Below are positions 1 through 8,798 of a stretch of 64,000 bases of DNA, piece after piece. Position numbers and translations under genes: made by a program. Every line of letters begins with the position of its first letter. The first letter of the stretch is position 1. The notes under the pieces were generated by a model, which made no database searches, was not told the origin of the DNA, and saw only the letters and a list, made by a program, of their open reading frames with translations. The stretch is from Microbacterium terrisoli (GTDB lineage: Bacteria > Actinomycetota > Actinomycetes > Actinomycetales > Microbacteriaceae): positions 1,736,001-1,800,000 of the forward strand of contig NZ_CP133019.1 in NCBI RefSeq assembly GCF_030866805.1. The letters are read 5' to 3'.

Positions 1-653
1 CGTCCGGCACCGCGCAGTGTCACCGCGTCCAGCAGCACGAGAGTCGCGGTCAGCGTGAGCACGCCGGCCGGCAGAGCGATCACCGAGCCGGCCGCGGCGT
101 GCGCGACGGCGTCACGCAGGTCGGTGCCGGCGGCGATGACTGTGTCGCCCGTGCTCTGTTCGACGGTGCCCAGCAACGTCGCCGACAGTCGCCGCCACAC
201 CGCGTCGGCCACCGCGCCCTGCGGCGTGATGGTGTCCAGGCCCCTGGTGAGGTCGCGGTCGAACGACGCGCACCCGTGCTGTTGCCGGGTCGTGCGCGCC
301 GCGGCCACGGCGTCCTGCAGCGCGCGCTGATCGTCGGGCGATCCGCCGCCGGTCACCTGCGACGGCACCGGCGTCGGCCCCGGCGACGCCGCGGCGGTGA
401 GCGGCACTTCATAGCCGGCGACGGTCGTGCGTACGGCGTCGACGAGCGTCTCGACCGCCGCTGTGCAGGGCTCACGCGTGGTCGCCGTGGGCGTCGGTGC
501 ACCCGCCGCGTTCACCGTGCAGGCCGCCAGAAGCGGGGCGGTCACGACGGCGGCCATGATCGCCGCGGCCGCGACGCTCGCGCGCCGCGCGCTCGCGCGC
601 CGCGCGCTCGCGCGCCCACGAACGTGCGCTGCGGTGGTGCGACGACGGTCCAC
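1..653 (-). CDS. Putative lipoprotein with start of a right-handed beta-helix domain (C-terminus beyond left edge)
   Basis: The frame starts at a GTG and runs off the left edge, giving about 217 residues. The N-terminus is a long Arg-rich n-region, then a hydrophobic stretch ending in the lipobox LLAAC with Cys44, so a secreted, lipid-anchored protein is predicted. A Thr/Pro-rich linker follows. The last visible residues (GSVIALPAG, later VTLRGAG) have the cadence with which parallel beta-helix domains of pectate-lyase or NosD type begin. The substrate cannot be read from this part. The start is a choice: it has only a weak ribosome site, and an internal ATG lies just before the hydrophobic core. 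The n-region carries an in-frame 15-bp tandem repeat. Confidence 0.6.
   Translation of the reverse strand, partial: MDRRRTTAAHVRGRASARRASARRASVAAAAIMAAVVTAPLLAACTVNAAGAPTPTATTREPCTAAVETLVDAVRTTVAGYEVPLTAAASPGPTPVPSQVTGGGSPDDQRALQDAVAAARTTRQQHGCASFDRDLTRGLDTITPQGAVADAVWRRLSATLLGTVEQSTGDTVIAAGTDLRDAVAHAAAGSVIALPAGVLTLTATLVLLDAVTLRGAG
576..615. repeat. 15-bp tandem repeat in a signal-peptide n-region
   Basis: Two complete copies and one partial copy of a 15-bp unit made only of GC-rich alternating bases (GCTCGCGCGCCGCGC on the plus strand). On the minus strand it is in frame with the lipoprotein and encodes repeated Arg-Ala-Ser-Ala-Arg. A copy-number change would add or remove five residues without a frameshift. 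Confidence 0.85.
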
Positions 654-705
654 GAGCGGAGCCTACCCGCCCTCGCGCGCGAAGCGATAGGGCGCGCGCA
701 GGGGT

Positions 706-1401
706 CTACGCCTCGTCGGGCTTGATGACCGCGATCGCGCTGGTCTCGACCGCGACCTTGCGCCGGTGCAGCATGCGCTGCTCGGGCAGTGAGACGTCGA
801 AGATCACGGCCAGCAGTCGGATCACGCTCGTCACCGCGATGCCGACGATCGCGGCCACCACGGTGGGCACGCCGAATGCATGCATGCCGGCCAGGACGAC
901 GCATCCGGCCGCGGCGGCGACCGCGTACAGCGACCCGACGTGCATGATGGCCACCGGAAGCCCCATCAAGACGTCGCGCAGGGCGCCGCCGCCCACGGCG
1001 GCGACCACGCCGACGAACACGGCGGGCACCAGTGGAAGTCCCAGGGCCAGTGCCTTGCTGGTTCCGAACGCCCCGAACAGCGCGATCACGAGGGCATCCA
1101 GCCCGACGATCACGCCGCTGAGCTTTGCCAGCGGAGCGGCCAGGAGCATACCCAGAAGGGCCGCGGCGGTCGCCGTCACCAGATACCAATTGTTCTGCAG
1201 CGTCACCGGGGTGGTGTTCAACAGGAGGTCGCGGATGAGGCCCCCGCCCATGCCGATCATGATACCGATCAGCGCGACGCCGAGAAAGTCCAGACGCCGC
1301 TGACCGCGGAATCCTGCGGCGAACATGGCCCCCTGCACGCCGCCGAGCGCGACAGCGGTGAGGTCGGCCCACAGAGGGATGACGAAGATCGGGTCGGTCA
1401 C
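706..1401 (-). CDS. Trimeric intracellular cation channel family protein (UPF0126/TRIC)
   Basis: A 231-residue integral membrane protein, almost entirely hydrophobic, with about seven predicted spans. It shows the internal duplication typical of UPF0126: the signature GGG-x2-RD occurs twice, at about residues 52-58 (GGGLIRD) and 137-143 (GGGALRD). Bacterial TRIC proteins are cation (K+) channels; that function is known for the family and inferred here. The GTG at 1399-1401 is chosen because the hydrophobic protein begins right after it and a -10-like GACAAT ends six bases upstream, pointing to a leaderless mRNA. It is divergent from recO. Confidence 0.9.
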   Translation of the reverse strand: MTDPIFVIPLWADLTAVALGGVQGAMFAAGFRGQRRLDFLGVALIGIMIGMGGGLIRDLLLNTTPVTLQNNWYLVTATAAALLGMLLAAPLAKLSGVIVGLDALVIALFGAFGTSKALALGLPLVPAVFVGVVAAVGGGALRDVLMGLPVAIMHVGSLYAVAAAAGCVVLAGMHAFGVPTVVAAIVGIAVTSVIRLLAVIFDVSLPEQRMLHRRKVAVETSAIAVIKPDEA

Positions 1402-1413
1402 CCCTCTATTGTC
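1402..1413 (-). promoter_or_regulatory. -10-like element for leaderless TRIC-family gene
   Basis: On the minus strand, GACAAT (1408-1413) is followed by six bases and then the GTG start. A transcript starting at the usual distance would begin at or next to the start codon. Confidence 0.45.
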
Positions 1414-1425
1414 CTCGCCAGCCGC

Positions 1426-1437
1426 GATAATGAACGA
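1426..1437 (+). promoter_or_regulatory. -10-like element for leaderless recO
   Basis: GATAAT at 1426-1431, then six bases, then the recO GTG at 1438. No ribosome-binding site is present in this gap. It lies only about a dozen bases from the opposing TRIC-gene element. Confidence 0.5.
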
Positions 1438-2190
1438 GTGCCCACCTATCGTGACGAGGTCGTCGTCCTGCGTACCCACAAGCTGGGTGAGGCGGACCGT
1501 ATCCTCACGTGCCTGAGTCGCCGCAACGGCAAGATCCGTGCGGTGGCGAAGGGGGTGCGGCGCACGTCGTCCCGTTTCGGCGCGCGACTCGAGCCCTTCA
1601 TGGTCGCCGACGCGCAGTTCTACCGTGGACGCAATCTCGACATCGTCCAGCAGGCCGACTCGCTGGGCGCCTACGGGGCCGAGATCGCCGTGCACTACGA
1701 CCGGTACACGGCCGCGAGTGCCATGGTCGAGACCGCCGACCGGCTCAACGAGGCAGAAGCCACCCCGCAGCAGTACCTGCTGCTGGTGGGCGGGCTGCGC
1801 GCGCTCTCACGCGGCGACCACGCTTCGCGCAGCATCCTGGACTCCTATCTTCTGCGCGCGATGTCGATGTCGGGCTGGGCGCCCGGACTCGTCGACTGCG
1901 CGCGCTGCGGACTGCCCGGGCCGCACGACTCCTTCGTGGCGCAGCTGGGCGGTGTCGTGTGCCGCAACTGCGCGCCGGCGGGCGCCGTGCGCGTGGACCT
2001 GACCACGACGCACCTGCTGCAGGCGCTGATCGCGGGGGAGTGGGATGTGGTGGATGCCGCCTCGCCGGGCTCGACCGCTGCGGCATCCGGTCTGGTCGCC
2101 GCCTACGCGCAGTGGCATCTGGAACGCGGCATCCGTGCGCTTCAGCACGTTCTGAACGAGCCGGTGTGGCCGGAGGAAGCGCGCCTGTGA
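1438..2190 (+). CDS. recO: DNA repair protein RecO
   Basis: 250 residues, normal for actinobacterial RecO. The N-terminal OB-fold (about residues 1-80) opens with [20 protein letters not shown], the family hallmark. A four-cysteine zinc site follows, with C154-x2-C157 and C175-x2-C178. RecO loads RecA on gapped single-stranded DNA together with RecR and anneals complementary strands. The GTG at 1438 gives exactly the family N-terminus, and a -10-like GATAAT six bases upstream suggests a leaderless mRNA. The stop codon overlaps the GTG of uppS, so the two genes are translationally coupled. Confidence 0.96.
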   Translation: MPTYRDEVVVLRTHKLGEADRILTCLSRRNGKIRAVAKGVRRTSSRFGARLEPFMVADAQFYRGRNLDIVQQADSLGAYGAEIAVHYDRYTAASAMVETADRLNEAEATPQQYLLLVGGLRALSRGDHASRSILDSYLLRAMSMSGWAPGLVDCARCGLPGPHDSFVAQLGGVVCRNCAPAGAVRVDLTTTHLLQALIAGEWDVVDAASPGSTAAASGLVAAYAQWHLERGIRALQHVLNEPVWPEEARL

Positions 2191-2996
2191 CGCCCAAGCC
2201 CTACACGCACAAGGACGCCGTCGCCTATCGTCCGCTGGATTGGACAGGCCTCTACCCGCCGGACTGGCCAGCCCGGTCCGTGCCGCAGCACGTGGCGATC
2301 GTGATGGACGGCAACGGACGCTGGGCCAATCGCCGGGGGCTCACGCGCATCGAAGGGCACCGGGCGGGCGAGGCGTCCCTTCTGGATGTCGTGGCCGGCG
2401 CCGTGCAGGCGGGCGTGAAGCACCTGTCGGTGTACGCGTTCTCGACAGAGAACTGGGCACGCTCTCCCGACGAGGTGCGGTTTCTGATGGGGTTCAACCG
2501 CGAGGTGCTGCACCGCCGGCGCGATCAGCTGAACGAGTGGGGTGTGCGCATCCGGTGGGCGGGACGCAAGCCGCGACTGTGGGGATCGGTGATCAGAGAA
2601 CTGCAGTACGCCGAGCAGCTCACCCGCGACAACGACGTGCTCACGCTGACGATGTGCGTGAACTACGGCGGGCGCGTCGAACTCGTCGACGCCATGCGCT
2701 CGATCGCCGACGATGTGGCGGCCGGACGGCTGCGCGCCTCGGCGGTCACCGAGAAGCTGATCCGGCGGCGGCTGTATGTGCCCGACATGCCCGACGTCGA
2801 CCTGTTCGTCCGATCGTCGGGTGAGAAGCGCACATCGAACTTCCTCCTGTGGCAGTCGGCGTACGCCGAGTTCGTGTTCCTCGACACGCTGTGGCCCGAC
2901 TTCACCCGCGCCGACCTGTGGCACGCGATCGACCTGTACCTCGGTCGGGACCGGCGCTTCGGCGGCGCGGTGGACACACCCGACACCGACCTGTGA
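2187..2996 (+). CDS. uppS: Isoprenyl transferase (cis-prenyl diphosphate synthase, UppS family)
   Basis: 269 residues. It carries the cis-prenyltransferase motifs in order: [13 protein letters not shown] with the catalytic Asp41, the EGHR segment, FSTENW, and near the C-terminus [11 protein letters not shown]. These enzymes condense isopentenyl diphosphate onto an allylic primer to make undecaprenyl or decaprenyl diphosphate, the lipid carrier for cell-wall synthesis. The GTG start overlaps the recO stop by four bases (GTGA). The recO-uppS pairing is common in actinobacteria. The exact chain length cannot be read from the sequence. Confidence 0.95.
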   Translation: MTPKPYTHKDAVAYRPLDWTGLYPPDWPARSVPQHVAIVMDGNGRWANRRGLTRIEGHRAGEASLLDVVAGAVQAGVKHLSVYAFSTENWARSPDEVRFLMGFNREVLHRRRDQLNEWGVRIRWAGRKPRLWGSVIRELQYAEQLTRDNDVLTLTMCVNYGGRVELVDAMRSIADDVAAGRLRASAVTEKLIRRRLYVPDMPDVDLFVRSSGEKRTSNFLLWQSAYAEFVFLDTLWPDFTRADLWHAIDLYLGRDRRFGGAVDTPDTDL

Positions 2997-3042
2997 CATC
3001 CACGCCGGAATAGAAGCCGACCGCACGGGGGTTGTACACGGC

Positions 3043-3750
3043 GTGACTGAACCCATCACCATCGACGTCTGGTCCGACATCGCCTGCCCCTGGTGCTACA
3101 TCGGCAAGCGCAATCTCGAGAAGGGGCTGGCTGAGGCATCCGCTGCCGACGACGCCCCCGACGTGCAGGTGGTGTTCCATTCATTCGAGCTCTCGCCTGA
3201 CACGCCGGTCGACTTCGAGGGCGACGAACTGGACTATCTCACCGGCCACAAGGGCATGTCCCGTGAGAACGTGCGCGGCATGCTCGACCGCGTGACCGGA
3301 GTGGCGGCGCAGGCGGGGCTGGAGTACCGCTTCGACATCCTGCAGCACACGAACACCGTCAAGGCGCACGAGCTGCTGCACTTCGCCAAGGCCGAGGGGC
3401 GCCAGCACGAGATGGCCGAGCGCCTCATGTCGGCGTACTTCACCGAGGGTCGTCATGTCGGTCGCGTCGACGATCTGGTCGCGCTGGCCGGCGAGGCGGG
3501 GTTGGATGCCGCAGCCGCCCGCGACGCGCTGGAGTCGCACCGCTACCTCGCCGACGTGCGTGCCGACCAAGCCCAGGCCGCGTCATACGGGATCAACGGC
3601 GTGCCGTTCTTCGTGATCGACGGCAAATACGGCGTCAGCGGCGCGCAGCCGCCGGAGGCGTTCACGCAGATCACCCAGCAGGTCTGGGGCGAGCACCGCG
3701 CTGCTGAGCACAGCACTGATCAGGACCGCGCAGCGGCTGCTCAGTCCTGA
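3043..3750 (+). CDS. DsbA family oxidoreductase (FrnE-like)
   Basis: 235 residues with a thioredoxin fold. The redox motif is C15-P-W-C18 near the N-terminus, a helical insertion occupies the middle, and the cis-proline loop is GVPFFVIDGKYGVSGAQ near residue 190. There is no signal peptide, so it is cytosolic, as in the FrnE group of DsbA-like proteins linked to thiol stress handling. It begins 46 bp after uppS, possibly as the last gene of that operon. Its end overlaps the convergent glutathione peroxidase gene by 10 bp. The substrate is unknown. Confidence 0.88.
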   Translation: MTEPITIDVWSDIACPWCYIGKRNLEKGLAEASAADDAPDVQVVFHSFELSPDTPVDFEGDELDYLTGHKGMSRENVRGMLDRVTGVAAQAGLEYRFDILQHTNTVKAHELLHFAKAEGRQHEMAERLMSAYFTEGRHVGRVDDLVALAGEAGLDAAAARDALESHRYLADVRADQAQAASYGINGVPFFVIDGKYGVSGAQPPEAFTQITQQVWGEHRAAEHSTDQDRAAAAQS

Positions 3751-4250
3751 GGCGGCAGGTTCGCCTCGATCACCTGCACGATGGCCGGGTCGTCCGGCCG
3801 GGTCTGCGGACGATAGCGGTGCACCTCGCCGTCGGGCGTCAGCACGAACTTCTCGAAGTTCCACCGGATCGGGCCGTGCTTGCCCTCGGGATCCTTCGCC
3901 TTCTTCAGCGCCTTGTACAGGGGAGCAGCGTGCGGCCCGTTGACCTTGATCTTCTCGAAGACCGGGAAGGTCACGCCGTAGGTGTTCGAGCAGAAGGTGA
4001 GGATGTCTTCCATCGTGCCCGGTTCCTGGCCCATGAACTGGTTGCAGGGAAAGCCGAGCACGGTGAACCCGCGGTCGCCGTACGTGCGCTGCAGCTGCTC
4101 GAGCTGCTCGTACTGCGGGGTCAGACCGCACTTGGAGGCGACGTTGACCACGAGCAGCAGTTTGCCGTCGAAGTCGCTCAACGAGGCGGCCCTGCCGTCG
4201 GCGGTGCTGAAAGGGATCTCGCGCAGGTTCTGGGGACTCTGATCGCTCAC
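3741..4250 (-). CDS. Glutathione peroxidase family protein (thiol peroxidase)
   Basis: 169 residues. It has the GPx signature NVASKCGLTPQ with peroxidatic Cys41, then GFPCNQF and the WNFEKF segment that supplies tetrad residues. Cysteine stands in place of selenocysteine. Actinobacteria lack glutathione, so such enzymes usually reduce peroxides with thioredoxin or another thiol; that is family knowledge. The GTG at 4250 is preceded on the minus strand by TAGCCT seven bases upstream. It converges on the DsbA-like gene, a second thiol-redox protein. Confidence 0.93.
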   Translation of the reverse strand: MSDQSPQNLREIPFSTADGRAASLSDFDGKLLLVVNVASKCGLTPQYEQLEQLQRTYGDRGFTVLGFPCNQFMGQEPGTMEDILTFCSNTYGVTFPVFEKIKVNGPHAAPLYKALKKAKDPEGKHGPIRWNFEKFVLTPDGEVHRYRPQTRPDDPAIVQVIEANLPPQD

Positions 4251-4263
4251 ATTCCCCAGGCTA
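4251..4263 (-). promoter_or_regulatory. -10-like element for leaderless glutathione peroxidase gene
   Basis: TAGCCT on the minus strand (4258-4263), seven bases before the GTG start. No ribosome-binding site is visible. Confidence 0.45.
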
Positions 4264-4296
4264 CGTCTGTGCCGTCTGCGCAGGCCGCGCTTCTGG

Positions 4297-4308
4297 GAGA
4301 ATAGACGG
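4297..4308 (+). promoter_or_regulatory. -10-like element for leaderless dusB
   Basis: GAGAAT at 4297-4302 followed by six bases and the dusB GTG. This is a weaker match than most of the other sites in the window. Confidence 0.35.
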
Positions 4309-5496
4309 GTGAGTGTTCTGACCGCCCCCGCCCATGCCCCCGTGCATGTGCCCGCGCAGACCCTGCGCATCGGCCCGATCGAGCTGGATGCGCCGGTGGT
4401 GCTGGCGCCCATGGCGGGCATCACGAACACCGCGTTCCGCCGCCTGTGCCGCGAGTACGGCGCCGGGCTGTACGTCAGCGAGATGATCACGACCCGGGCA
4501 CTGGTCGAACGCAACGCCACCACGATGCGGCTGATCACGCACCACGAGTCCGAGTCGCTGCGCTCCATCCAGCTGTACGGTGTGGACCCGGCCACCGTCG
4601 CCGACGCCGTGACGATGCTCGTGGCCGAAGACCGGGCCGACCACATCGACATGAACTTCGGCTGCCCGGTTCCCAAGGTCACCCGCAAGGGCGGCGGCTC
4701 TGCGCTGCCGTGGAAGCTCGACCTGTTCCGCGACATCGTCACCAGGGCGGTGCGCGCCGCCGGACCCATCCCCGTCACCGTCAAGATGCGCAAGGGCATC
4801 GATGATGACCACCTGACCTACCTCGAGGCTGCGCGCGTCGCCGAAGACGCAGGAGTGTCGGCCATCGCGCTGCACGCGCGCACGGCGTCGCAGTTCTACT
4901 CCGGGCACGCCGACTGGTCGGCCATCGCAACGCTCAAAGAGACCGTCACGAGCATTCCGGTGCTCGGCAACGGCGACGTGTGGTCGGCAGACGATGCCCG
5001 ACGCATGATGGTCGAGACCGGCTGCGACGGTGTCGTTGTGGGGCGTGGATGCCTCGGCCGCCCATGGCTGTTCGGCGATCTGGCCCGTGCGCTCGGCCGG
5101 CCCGGGGCGGCATCGGCTGCGCCGGTGGACGCGAGCCTCGCATTCGTCGCCCGGGCGTTCCGCCGGCACGCGGAGCTTCTCGTGGAGTTCTTCGACGACG
5201 AGGACCGCGGCTGCCGCGACATCCGCAAGCATGTGGCCTGGTATTTCAAGGGGTACCCGGTCGGCGGCGAGCTGCGGGCACGGCTGGCCACGGCATCCTC
5301 TCTCGCAGAGATCGATGATCTGCTGGGCGAGATGGACCTGGACGCGCCGTACCCCGGCGAGCCGGCCGAAGGCCAGCGCGGACGTGCGGGCACGCCCAAA
5401 CGCACGGTGCTGCCGGAGGGATGGCTGAATTCCCGCGAGATCGGCACATACGCGTCGACGCTGACCGAGTCGGAGGCCGACACGAGTGGTGGTTGA
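4309..5496 (+). CDS. dusB: tRNA-dihydrouridine synthase (DusB type)
   Basis: 395 residues. The N-terminal FMN-binding TIM barrel opens with APMAGITNTAFR. The catalytic cysteine lies in NFGCPVPKVTRKGGG (C119), and a C-terminal helical domain includes the KHVAWYFKGYP segment typical of DusB. It reduces specific uridines in tRNA to dihydrouridine using NADPH and FMN. The gene probably has a leaderless start (GTG 4309). Its 3' end overlaps the start of dgt by 11 bp, beginning a tight dusB-dgt-dnaG run. Confidence 0.95.
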   Translation: MSVLTAPAHAPVHVPAQTLRIGPIELDAPVVLAPMAGITNTAFRRLCREYGAGLYVSEMITTRALVERNATTMRLITHHESESLRSIQLYGVDPATVADAVTMLVAEDRADHIDMNFGCPVPKVTRKGGGSALPWKLDLFRDIVTRAVRAAGPIPVTVKMRKGIDDDHLTYLEAARVAEDAGVSAIALHARTASQFYSGHADWSAIATLKETVTSIPVLGNGDVWSADDARRMMVETGCDGVVVGRGCLGRPWLFGDLARALGRPGAASAAPVDASLAFVARAFRRHAELLVEFFDDEDRGCRDIRKHVAWYFKGYPVGGELRARLATASSLAEIDDLLGEMDLDAPYPGEPAEGQRGRAGTPKRTVLPEGWLNSREIGTYASTLTESEADTSGG

Positions 5497-6874
5497 GGGC
5501 GGGTCCGCGGTCGGGGTCGCCCCGGGCCGGCCGAGCGGATACGACGACGCGGATGCCGCACGGTTCTTCGGGGAGCGGCATCGCTCGCAGCGCGACGACT
5601 TCGCCCGCGATCGGGCGCGCGTTCTGCACTCGGCAGCACTGCGGCGGCTCGCCGCGAAGACCCAGGTGCTGAGCCCTGCCTCGCCGGCGGACTTCGCCCG
5701 CAATCGGCTGACGCACTCGCTCGAGGTCGCACAGGTCGGACGGGAGCTGGCCACGGCGCTGCTGCTGTCGCCGGACGTCGTGGACACGGCGTGCCTGAAC
5801 CACGACCTCGGTCATCCTCCCTTCGGCCACAACGGCGAACGGGCGATGAACGAGTGGGCCGAACAGATCGGCGGGTTCGAGGGCAATGCACAGACGCTGA
5901 GGATCGTCACCCGCCTGGAGCCGAAGGTGCTCGGCCCCGATGGGACGAGCTACGGGCTGAACCTCACCCGGGCGAGTCTGGATGCGACGTGCAAGTACCC
6001 CTGGACGGCCGACCGCCCGATGCCCGACGCCGGCGGGCGCATGAAGTTCGGCGTGTACAGCGATGACGAGGACGTCTTCACCTGGATGCGCGCCGACGCC
6101 CCCGGCCGGGTGCGCTGCATCGAGGCCGAGGCGATGGACCTCTCGGACGACATCGCCTACTCGGTGCACGACTTCGAGGACGCGATCGTCAACGGCTACC
6201 TCGACCCCGCGCGGCTGACGGCGCCGGGGGAGCACGAGGGTCTGTTGGACGCGATTCAGGCCTGGGTGGGCTATGACTTCCGCCGCGACGAGCTCGAAGA
6301 CGCGCTGTACCGGCTCACGGGGCTGGGCGAATGGCTGACATCGTTCGACGGCACCCGTCCCGCCCTCGCGCGGCTGAAGAACCTGACCAGCGATCTGATC
6401 GGCCGGTTCGCGCGGGCGGCGACGGCCGCCACGCGCGCCGCCTACCCCGGAACGGTGCTGACCCGCTACCGGGCTCACGTGGTCGTACCACGCGTGGTCG
6501 AAGCCGAGATGGCGGTGCTCAAAGGCATCATTGGAGCCTTCGTGGTCACAATCGAAGGCCGCAAGGCGCTCTACAAGGAGCAGCGCCGCGTGCTCAAGCG
6601 GCTCGCCGACGCGCTGTGTGAACGTCCCGACGAGCTCTCGTCGGTGTATGCCGGCGATTTCGCCGCGGCGGAGTCGGATGCCGCAGCCCGGCGCGTGGTC
6701 GTCGACCAGGTCGCGAGCCTGACCGACCAGCAGGCCATCGCGTGGCACGGGCGGCTGATCGGCGAGGTGGATGCGGCATCCCTGGGGGTCTGGAGCCCCG
6801 CATCCAAGCCGGTCGTCGAGCGGGCGCAGCGCATCCAGGCGCCCGGGCACCTCGACCCGGTGGAGGGCCGCTGA
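5486..6874 (+). CDS. dgt: Deoxyguanosinetriphosphate triphosphohydrolase-like protein (HD domain)
   Basis: 462 residues. The HD-superfamily metal site is clear: H77 in RLTHSLEVAQ, H106-D107 in CLNHDLGHPPFGH, and the distal Asp in AMDLSDDIAYSVHD. dNTP triphosphohydrolases hydrolyse dGTP and other dNTPs to the nucleoside and triphosphate, tuning dNTP pools. The GTG at 5486 starts inside dusB, and the stop shares a base with the dnaG ATG. In actinobacteria dgt next to dnaG is a conserved arrangement. Confidence 0.94.
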   Translation: MVVEGGSAVGVAPGRPSGYDDADAARFFGERHRSQRDDFARDRARVLHSAALRRLAAKTQVLSPASPADFARNRLTHSLEVAQVGRELATALLLSPDVVDTACLNHDLGHPPFGHNGERAMNEWAEQIGGFEGNAQTLRIVTRLEPKVLGPDGTSYGLNLTRASLDATCKYPWTADRPMPDAGGRMKFGVYSDDEDVFTWMRADAPGRVRCIEAEAMDLSDDIAYSVHDFEDAIVNGYLDPARLTAPGEHEGLLDAIQAWVGYDFRRDELEDALYRLTGLGEWLTSFDGTRPALARLKNLTSDLIGRFARAATAATRAAYPGTVLTRYRAHVVVPRVVEAEMAVLKGIIGAFVVTIEGRKALYKEQRRVLKRLADALCERPDELSSVYAGDFAAAESDAAARRVVVDQVASLTDQQAIAWHGRLIGEVDAASLGVWSPASKPVVERAQRIQAPGHLDPVEGR

Positions 6875-8748
6875 TGGCCGGCCGGATCGCGCAGGCCGAC
6901 ATCGATGAGGTCAAGGCCCGCGTGAACATCGCCGACGTGATCGGCGAGCGGGTGGCGCTCAAACCGGCCGGCATCGGGTCGATGAAGGGACTGTGTCCGT
7001 TCCACGACGAGCGCAGCCCGAGCTTCAATGTGCGCCCGCAGGTCGGCTTCTATCACTGCTTCGGGTGCGGCGAGTCCGGTGACGTCTACACGTTCCTGCG
7101 GCAGATGGACCATCTGACCTTCACCGAGGCCGTCGAGCGGCTGGCCGCCCGCATCGGCTTCACGCTGCACTACGAAGAGGGCGGGCCCGCCCCCGAGATG
7201 TCGGGCCGCACCCGTCTGTTCGCGGCGAATGCGGCGGCGGCGGAGTGGTTCCGCCTGCAGCTGATGACGCCGGCCGCCGACGCCGGCCGACGCTTTCTCG
7301 GCGAGCGCGGATTCGACGCGGGTGCCGCCGCCCACTTCGGAGTCGGGTTCGCCCCGAAGGGCTGGTCGGGCCTGATGGACGAGCTGACGAAGCAGGGCTT
7401 CACCCGCGAAGAGCTCATCAACGCGGGACTGGTCTCGCAGGGCCAGCGCGGAGTGTACGACCGGTTCCGCGGTCGTGTCGTCTGGCCGATCCGCGACATC
7501 ACCGGGCAGACCCTCGGCTTCGGCGCCCGACGTCTGTTCGAGGATGACAACGGCCCGAAGTACCTGAACACGCCCGAGACCGCGCTCTACAAGAAGACGC
7601 ATGTGCTCTACGGGCTCGACCTCGCCAAACGAGACATCGCCCGTGGCGACCCTCGCCGCGTCGTCGTGGTCGAGGGCTACACCGACGTCATGGCCTGCCA
7701 CTTGGCCGGCGTGACCACGGCGGTTGCCACGTGCGGCACGGCGTTCGGCGCCGACCACATGGGAATCCTGCGCCGCGTGATCGGAGACGATGCCGCGGCC
7801 GAGGTCGTCTTCACGTTCGACCCCGACGCTGCCGGTCAGAAGGCGGCGGTGCGCGCCTTCGCCTCGACACGCGGCATCAAGGCGCAGAGCTTCGTGGCGG
7901 TCGCGCCCGACAATCTCGACCCGTGCGATCTTCGTCTGCAGCGCGGCGACGGCGCCGTGCGAGCGCTCATGGACGCCAAGGCGCCGATGTTCGAGTTCGT
8001 CATCGATCAGCGCATCGCAGGCTTCGACCTGGCGACGGTGGAAGGGCGCATCGGCGGTCTGCGCGCCGCCGCCCCGATCGTGGCCGAACTGCGCGACCCC
8101 ATACTCCGCCGGGAATACGAGCGGGTCCTGGCCCGGCGGCTGGGCATGGACACCGGCGAGGTGCACGGCGCGGTGACGTCGGCGGCGCGGGCCGAGCAGC
8201 GAAGCGAGAAGGATGCCGCCGCCCCGCGCGCGGTCGCGGCGCAGGCTGCGGCATCCACCCCCGAGCCCGAACTGCGGGTCACTCTGGCCACGCTGCCGCG
8301 GTCGGCCGAGGTCGCACTCGAACGTGATGCGATGATGGGCTTCTTGCAGTACGGGCACCGTATCGACCCCGAGCTGCGGCGTCGCGCGCTCGAGCTGCCG
8401 ATGCGGCATGCAGGCCTCGATGCGGTCCGCCAGAGCGTGGCAGCCGTGGAGGACCTCAGCCGCACGGGGTGGGCCGCCGACGCCGTCTCGGCGGTGCGCG
8501 AGCCCTATCGCTCTCTGGCCGCCGAGCTGCTCACCGGGCCGTTCCCCGCCCGCGACGACGACCACGCCACGGTCTCGGCGCAGGATCTGGCCCGCCGCCT
8601 GGTCACGCGGTCCATCGACTCGCGCAAACGCGAGCTTCTGGGCGCGATCCAACGGGTGCCCGCCGAAAGCGAGCAGGGGCGTGCGGTGAGACTGGAACTG
8701 CGCGAACTCGACGCCGAACGACAGCGCCTGGCGGCCGATTCCCAGTGA
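6874..8748 (+). CDS. dnaG: DNA primase
   Basis: 624 residues. The N-terminal zinc ribbon is C41-x2-H44 and C62-x2-C65. It is followed by the primase catalytic core and a TOPRIM domain with VVVEGYTDVMA and FTFDPDAAGQKA, then a C-terminal helicase-interacting region. An Ala-rich linker lies around residues 445-465. DnaG makes the RNA primers for both strands at the replication fork. The start ATG overlaps the dgt stop (TGATG). Length and motif order are typical. Confidence 0.97.
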   Translation: MAGRIAQADIDEVKARVNIADVIGERVALKPAGIGSMKGLCPFHDERSPSFNVRPQVGFYHCFGCGESGDVYTFLRQMDHLTFTEAVERLAARIGFTLHYEEGGPAPEMSGRTRLFAANAAAAEWFRLQLMTPAADAGRRFLGERGFDAGAAAHFGVGFAPKGWSGLMDELTKQGFTREELINAGLVSQGQRGVYDRFRGRVVWPIRDITGQTLGFGARRLFEDDNGPKYLNTPETALYKKTHVLYGLDLAKRDIARGDPRRVVVVEGYTDVMACHLAGVTTAVATCGTAFGADHMGILRRVIGDDAAAEVVFTFDPDAAGQKAAVRAFASTRGIKAQSFVAVAPDNLDPCDLRLQRGDGAVRALMDAKAPMFEFVIDQRIAGFDLATVEGRIGGLRAAAPIVAELRDPILRREYERVLARRLGMDTGEVHGAVTSAARAEQRSEKDAAAPRAVAAQAAASTPEPELRVTLATLPRSAEVALERDAMMGFLQYGHRIDPELRRRALELPMRHAGLDAVRQSVAAVEDLSRTGWAADAVSAVREPYRSLAAELLTGPFPARDDDHATVSAQDLARRLVTRSIDSRKRELLGAIQRVPAESEQGRAVRLELRELDAERQRLAADSQ

Positions 8749-8798
8749 TGCCGCCGTGTGCGGTGGCGGATGAGGTGGGCACACGGCAAGATGAGGGC

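Noticed and set aside
99..725. Plus-strand frames opposite the left-edge lipoprotein
   Set aside because: They are Arg-rich shadow frames. The minus strand gives a signal peptide, lipobox and beta-helix start.
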